The position numbers were made by a program, and so were the translations under genes. Under the pieces are notes generated by a model that was not told the DNA's origin, did not search any database, and saw nothing but the letters and a program-made list of their open reading frames with translations. Positions 24,066-27,951 of a stretch of 27,951 nt of DNA are shown one piece after another (the first letter of the stretch is position 1; every line of letters starts with the position of its first letter). The DNA lies in assembly GCA_002382045.1 (NCBI GenBank), contig DFZJ01000195.1, positions 13,387 to 41,337 of the forward strand. The letters are read 5' to 3'. This DNA is from Syntrophaceae bacterium UBA4059. Its GTDB lineage: Bacteria; Desulfobacterota; Syntrophia; Syntrophales; Smithellaceae.

Positions 24066-26306
24066 TCAAGAAATCCCCAACCACCTGACCAGCTGGTAAG
24101 CCGCTATTCCGCCCAGATAGGAAACCATCAGTGTCATGGCGATTGTCGCGTAAAACCATTTGTTGCTTTTCATCTCCTGGCGCAGGACGGCGATGGTGGC
24201 CGCGCAGGGGATAAAGAGCATCATGACAACCAGAAAAGCGGCAGCCGACGCCTGGCTCATCACCGTCGGGAGAACGACGGCTAATCCGTCCTTGCCCACG
24301 GAATAAAGAACGCCCAGCGTGGCGACGACGTTTTCCTTAGCGACAAGTCCGGTTAAAAGCGCGGTGATCATTTTCCAGTCCAGTCCCAATGGCACCCCCA
24401 GCGGTCCGAGAAGTTTTCCCACGGAAGCCAGCCAGCTTTCCTCTACAACACCTGTCGGGAAATACGATAAAAGCCAGATCAAAAGCGAAACACCCAGAAT
24501 AACCGTTCCTGCCTTGCGGACGAAGGAAATGGTACGTGCCCAGATGACCATCAGAATCGTTTTTAACGCGGGGCGGTGATAAATCGGCAGTTCCATGATG
24601 AACGGCGCATCCTGTTTCCAGAGGGTTTTATTGACAAAAGCCCCGGCGATGCCCAGGACCATAATATTTAAAGCCAGGATGCTCCACGATACGTAAGCGG
24701 CGTTTTCCCCGAAGATCGCGGCCGAGATCAGCGTCAGGACGGCAAGCCTGGCGGTGCAGGGAACAAAAGGAATCAGCAGCAGGGTGATCATCCGGGCTTT
24801 GCGCGTTTCGATGATGCGGGCGCCGAGCACCGCGGGGACGTTGCAGCCGAAACCCAGGAACATCGGGATGAAACTTTTCCCGTGCAGGCCGACGAGATGC
24901 ATGATTCGATCCATGACAAAGGCGGCGCGCGCCATATAGCCGATATCTTCGAGCAGGGCCATGACGGCAAAGAAGATCAATAATACCGGCAGGAAAGTCA
25001 GGACGGAGCCTGCGCCGCCAATGACGCCGTTGAGCAGCATTCCTTGCAGCCAGGCGGGCCAGCCGCTGGTGGCGGGTGTGCAAAAGGCAATGAACTGCGC
25101 GATTAAATCGGCCAGCCGGGTTTGCAGGGGCACGCCGATAGAATAGGTCAGGGAAAAGACAATGCCCATGACGGCCAGTAAAATCGGAATGCCGAAAATC
25201 GGACGGGTCAGAACATGATCGATTCGGTCGGTGAGCACGACTTCGCCCATCTTGAAGCGCGACATGGACGCGCGGGTGACTTTTTCAATCCAGTCATAGC
25301 GGCCGTTGACGACCGCGTGCAAAGCGTCTTCATGTTTGCTCAGCAGGGATTGGACATGCTGCCATGCGGTTTTGTCGTCAAGACGTTTAACCAGAACCGA
25401 GGCTTCCGGATCGCCTTCCATGATTTTAACGGCAGTCCATTCAGCGGTATAGGGTTCAGGAATCAGTGGACGGATGGTTTGTAAAATCTCCTGATAGATA
25501 TGGATGTGATCCGCGGAGACTTCCGGCCCATTAGGCTGAATTTTAACGCCACCCACGGCAAAAGCGCAAATCTGATCCACCAGCTCCTTGATGCCGCTGT
25601 TTCGCTTTGCCACCATGGGGATGACGGGAATGGCCAGTTCGTCCTGCAGGGTTTTCATGTTGATCTGGATGCCCTCGCTGGAGGCGACATCGAGCATGTT
25701 GATGGCGGCTATGACCGGGCGGTTGAGCAGCAATACTTCGGAGAGCAGGTAAAGACTTCTTTCCAGTGCCGCGGCGCTCAGCACCAGGATAACGAGATCC
25801 GGTTTTTCCCGGATGATGAAATCGCGGGCGACCCGTTCCTCTTCGGAAAACGACGTCAGGCTGTAGGTGCCGGGTAGATCGACAATCCGGATCAGGACAT
25901 TATCCGCGCGGTGTTCGCCTTCCTTTTTCTCCACGGTTTTGCCGGGCCAGTTGCCGACATGCTGCGATAGACCGGTGAGAATATTGAAAATGGTTGATTT
26001 TCCGACGTTCGGTTGTCCGACCAGCGCGACTACGATTTCCTTTTCCACGGCCGGTTCGCAGACCGCTTCAGCCGGGTCGATTTTATAAACCGATATTTTG
26101 GAGGCTTCTCCGCGTCCCAGCGCGATGCGTGTTCCGGATACCTGGACAACGATCAGCCCGCCGCTGACTTGAGCGATCCTGAACCTTGCGCCCGTGACGA
26201 TGCCCATGCCGGCCAGATGGCTGGTCAGAGCGGAACCGCCGTCAAGGGCATGAATAATGCCCTGATCGCCTTCGCGCAAATGGGTGATGAGATCCGGAGG
26301 CGCCAT
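24066..26306 (-). CDS. feoB: Ferrous iron transporter FeoB with fused N-terminal FeoA domain
   Basis: The 746-aa protein imports Fe(II) across the inner membrane. Residues 5-75 form a FeoA/SH3-like domain (GDQGIIHALDGG...LAGMGIVTGARFRIAQ...IALGRGEASKI). The G domain follows: G1 GQPNVGKST (97-105), G3 DLPG (143-146) and G4 NMLD (203-206). The membrane part has the two inverted FeoB Gate motifs, with GIPILLAVMGIVF and LPVLLIFFAVMALLEDIGYMARAAFVMDRIMHLVGLHGKSFIP, then FGCNVPAVLGARIIE and FVPCTARLAVL. The C-terminal core includes GLVAKENVVATLGVLY and ends near AYQLVRWLG. Start ATG 26306 has AGGAAAC upstream and follows the DUF2156 stop by five bases. The domain fusion replaces a separate feoA gene. 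Confidence 0.95.
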   Translation of the reverse strand: MAPPDLITHLREGDQGIIHALDGGSALTSHLAGMGIVTGARFRIAQVSGGLIVVQVSGTRIALGRGEASKISVYKIDPAEAVCEPAVEKEIVVALVGQPNVGKSTIFNILTGLSQHVGNWPGKTVEKKEGEHRADNVLIRIVDLPGTYSLTSFSEEERVARDFIIREKPDLVILVLSAAALERSLYLLSEVLLLNRPVIAAINMLDVASSEGIQINMKTLQDELAIPVIPMVAKRNSGIKELVDQICAFAVGGVKIQPNGPEVSADHIHIYQEILQTIRPLIPEPYTAEWTAVKIMEGDPEASVLVKRLDDKTAWQHVQSLLSKHEDALHAVVNGRYDWIEKVTRASMSRFKMGEVVLTDRIDHVLTRPIFGIPILLAVMGIVFSLTYSIGVPLQTRLADLIAQFIAFCTPATSGWPAWLQGMLLNGVIGGAGSVLTFLPVLLIFFAVMALLEDIGYMARAAFVMDRIMHLVGLHGKSFIPMFLGFGCNVPAVLGARIIETRKARMITLLLIPFVPCTARLAVLTLISAAIFGENAAYVSWSILALNIMVLGIAGAFVNKTLWKQDAPFIMELPIYHRPALKTILMVIWARTISFVRKAGTVILGVSLLIWLLSYFPTGVVEESWLASVGKLLGPLGVPLGLDWKMITALLTGLVAKENVVATLGVLYSVGKDGLAVVLPTVMSQASAAAFLVVMMLFIPCAATIAVLRQEMKSNKWFYATIAMTLMVSYLGGIAAYQLVRWLGIS

Positions 26307-26311
26307 GTTTC

Positions 26312-27187
26312 CTATCTTTCGGGCGTCAACGGAGCCAGACTGACGCGATATTTCTTTAATATTTGTTCCGGGCCATAAGAACTTTTTGTTTTGCGCAGAT
26401 TTTTGTTGCCCATGTCTTCTTCCAGATTCAAATAGCGATACTGCGGCTGCAATTTAATGGCCGTGTCATTAAACATAAACTCATAAATGCCATGATATGT
26501 TTTGGACGCTTTGGCAAAATGCAGACAAAACATATCGACGTTGAGAGCCTCGCCGATGATAAATCCGGCCGGTTTATTCTCAATATAATACAGGGTACCC
26601 CACAACGCAAGCTCCTGGAATTTCTGTAATGCTTCCCCGCATACCGCAAAATCGGTTTTGCCTGCCTGCGTGATGGATTCTTCCTGCCATCTTTGCAGGA
26701 CGGTCATGGCATCGTGCAAATTATCCGCGCCGAGAGGAATATCCAGTGGATGATAAGCGCCAGCGAACTGATTCAGATGATTGCGGTGGCGTGTATATTG
26801 TTTGCCGGCAAATGACGCCATGTTTTTTGTCAGGTAAATATAATCCGATTCACTGTCGTCTGATGATACGCAAAAATCATTGGCGGGGAAAAAAGGCAGC
26901 CATTCTTCCGCGATGGGAAAGAAAAAATTGCTGCCATTCAATAAACGTTTGAGCGTGTCCGGCGAACAGGTCTGTGGGGTATCGAGCGGCATGATGTAAT
27001 TCTGCCCCTGCCGATTGTATGCCGAAATGAACGTGCCGCAATCTTTCGTCAGGACTTGATAATGGCTGATATTGCGGAACAAATAGATGTTGGCAAACGT
27101 GTAGTCTGAAATATTCAAATGCATTTGCCGGAAGCGGCAGGAAAGAAAAAGCCTGTGTTTCAGGTCAATGGTTTCGATAATATCCAT
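26312..27187 (-). CDS. DUF2156 (phosphatidylglycerol lysyltransferase C-terminal-like) protein
   Basis: The 291-aa soluble protein fits DUF2156, a double GNAT-like fold related to the C-terminal catalytic part of MprF. It opens with SDYTFANIYLFRNISHYQV, a typical N-terminal pattern of the family. The middle carries YLTKNMASFAGKQYTRHRNHLNQFAGAYHP, and the end YRYLNLEEDMGNKNLRKTKSSYGPEQILKKYRV is highly characteristic. No membrane segments are present, so it is not a full MprF. The substrate (possibly an aminoacyl transfer) is unknown. It sits five bases ahead of feoB and is probably cotranscribed with it. The ribosome site is poor, but the start fits family length. Confidence 0.85.
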   Translation of the reverse strand: MDIIETIDLKHRLFLSCRFRQMHLNISDYTFANIYLFRNISHYQVLTKDCGTFISAYNRQGQNYIMPLDTPQTCSPDTLKRLLNGSNFFFPIAEEWLPFFPANDFCVSSDDSESDYIYLTKNMASFAGKQYTRHRNHLNQFAGAYHPLDIPLGADNLHDAMTVLQRWQEESITQAGKTDFAVCGEALQKFQELALWGTLYYIENKPAGFIIGEALNVDMFCLHFAKASKTYHGIYEFMFNDTAIKLQPQYRYLNLEEDMGNKNLRKTKSSYGPEQILKKYRVSLAPLTPER

Positions 27188-27222
27188 AAAATAAAATGTC
27201 TAAATCCTTTCGATCCATTCGT

Positions 27223-27909
27223 TTAAAGATTAAAATAATGCTGATGCTCGCGAAGCCAGCGTCTGTGCGCTTGGTAATCCGGGACCACTTCTACCACCAA
27301 GTCCCAGAATTTTGAAGAATGATTTTTCTCCCGGATATGCATCAACTCATGCACCACCACATAATCAACGACCTCGGGCGGCGCCATCATCAGGCGGAAG
27401 CTGAAGGATAAATGATTATCTTCCGAACAGGACCCCCACCGCTTCGAGGCTGCCGATATCCGAACGCCGCCTGATTTCAAATTAAGCATGCTGCCGAAGA
27501 AATCAACCCGCTCAGTTAAATATTGCAGTGCTTTTTTCCTGTACCAGGAAATAAAGTAATGTTTTTTCATTTCCGCATTGGCGGGGCAGTTCAGAAAAAA
27601 GCGGCGATTCCAGAAAATAACGCCTGCATTTTCCAGGGGTTCAAAATATGCTTCCAAAGGATAGAGTTGGCCCAGATAATAAAAATTTTCACCGGTCACA
27701 TAGGATTTTTCCTGAGGGGATACCTGCAGAGCGGCCTGTCGGCGGATCGCCTTATCAATCCAGCTTTCTTTTTCTTCAACAAAGCGGTTGATTTCTTTAA
27801 CCGGCGTATAGTACGGCGCGTAAATCGTTACTTCCGAGTTGTTGCCGATTTGCAGTGAAATCGTTTTCTTCCTTTTTCTGCTGCGTTTGAGTGAATATTT
27901 GATGTCCAT
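27223..27909 (-). CDS. YgjP-like (DUF45/SprT-type) zinc metallohydrolase
   Basis: The 228-aa protein is of the YgjP/WLM-like group. The N-terminal half is beta-rich with the usual KRSRKRKKTISLQI opening and an FVEEKESWIDKAI segment. The zinc site is VVHELMHIREKNHSSKFW, with His187, Glu188 and His191 of HExxH and the third His at 197; the upstream RISAASKRWGSCSEDNHLSFSFRLMMAP is a family hallmark. It may be a peptidase, but the physiological substrate is unknown. Start ATG 27909 is chosen because AAGG precedes it closely; ATG 27936 is an alternative. It is 35 bases upstream of the DUF2156 gene on the same strand. Confidence 0.88.
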   Translation of the reverse strand: MDIKYSLKRSRKRKKTISLQIGNNSEVTIYAPYYTPVKEINRFVEEKESWIDKAIRRQAALQVSPQEKSYVTGENFYYLGQLYPLEAYFEPLENAGVIFWNRRFFLNCPANAEMKKHYFISWYRKKALQYLTERVDFFGSMLNLKSGGVRISAASKRWGSCSEDNHLSFSFRLMMAPPEVVDYVVVHELMHIREKNHSSKFWDLVVEVVPDYQAHRRWLREHQHYFNL

Positions 27910-27951
27910 AGGCCTTATGCGGCAATGACTTAGCATATTGAGGCGGCAAAA

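Noticed and set aside
24628..25083. Long open frame antisense to or out of frame with feoB
   Set aside because: It overlaps a clear FeoB membrane domain, and its Arg/His-rich translation has no protein-like pattern.

Overview
The window looks like chromosomal DNA of a Gram-negative, probably anaerobic bacterium of the Desulfobacterota (deltaproteobacterial) type, perhaps a syntroph. This is inferred from gene content: a [4Fe-4S] 2-hydroxyacyl-CoA dehydratase activase, a CaiB/BaiF CoA-transferase remnant, a FeoA-FeoB fusion, Liv and polar amino-acid importers with lipoprotein-type binding proteins, and KefF/KefC. Most of the DNA is moderately GC-rich. I see no rRNA, tRNA or CRISPR array.

Layout. 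(1) 1-2730 is a zone of damaged genes: a CoA-transferase lacking its middle and frameshifted near its start, a GMP-synthase-like ATP-pyrophosphatase lacking its middle, a HisF-like protein lacking its C-terminus, and the last third of a YjbQ/UPF0047 protein. An intact exported cupin protein sits among them. (2) 2732-10297 on the minus strand holds two amino-acid ABC importers, livKHMGF and a polar amino-acid system (binding protein, permease, ATPase, permease). Each is headed by a consensus sigma-70 promoter, and the two binding-protein genes share promoter, leader and signal peptide. (3) 10298-11713 has an L-2-hydroxyglutarate-oxidase-type flavoprotein and a strongly folded palindromic repeat. 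(4) 11714-15956 on the plus strand is a tightly packed run: exonuclease III, a DUF484/GAF-like protein, MoaE, KefF and KefC. (5) 16012-19167 encodes a large exported TPR-CHAT protease-like protein. (6) 19480-21519 holds the dehydratase activase, a zinc-ribbon protein, a degenerate nucleotidyltransferase-like remnant and a hotdog thioesterase. (7) 21552-23943 is an AT-rich insertion. (8) 24066-27909 on the minus strand holds a YgjP-type metallohydrolase, a DUF2156 protein and FeoB.

The most notable discovery is region 7. A two-gene AT-rich cassette (a ParB/Srx-fold protein with a helix-turn-helix, followed by an Mrr-like PD-(D/E)XK nuclease) is bounded by perfect 21-bp terminal inverted repeats, which are flanked by a perfect 8-bp direct repeat (AGAATTTT). 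It has the anatomy of a transposed element, yet no transposase is visible inside. It sits between the ends of two convergent host genes. I read it as a non-autonomous transposable element carrying a probable DNA-targeting defence pair. The boundaries are seen directly; the mobility mechanism and the defence role are inferences.
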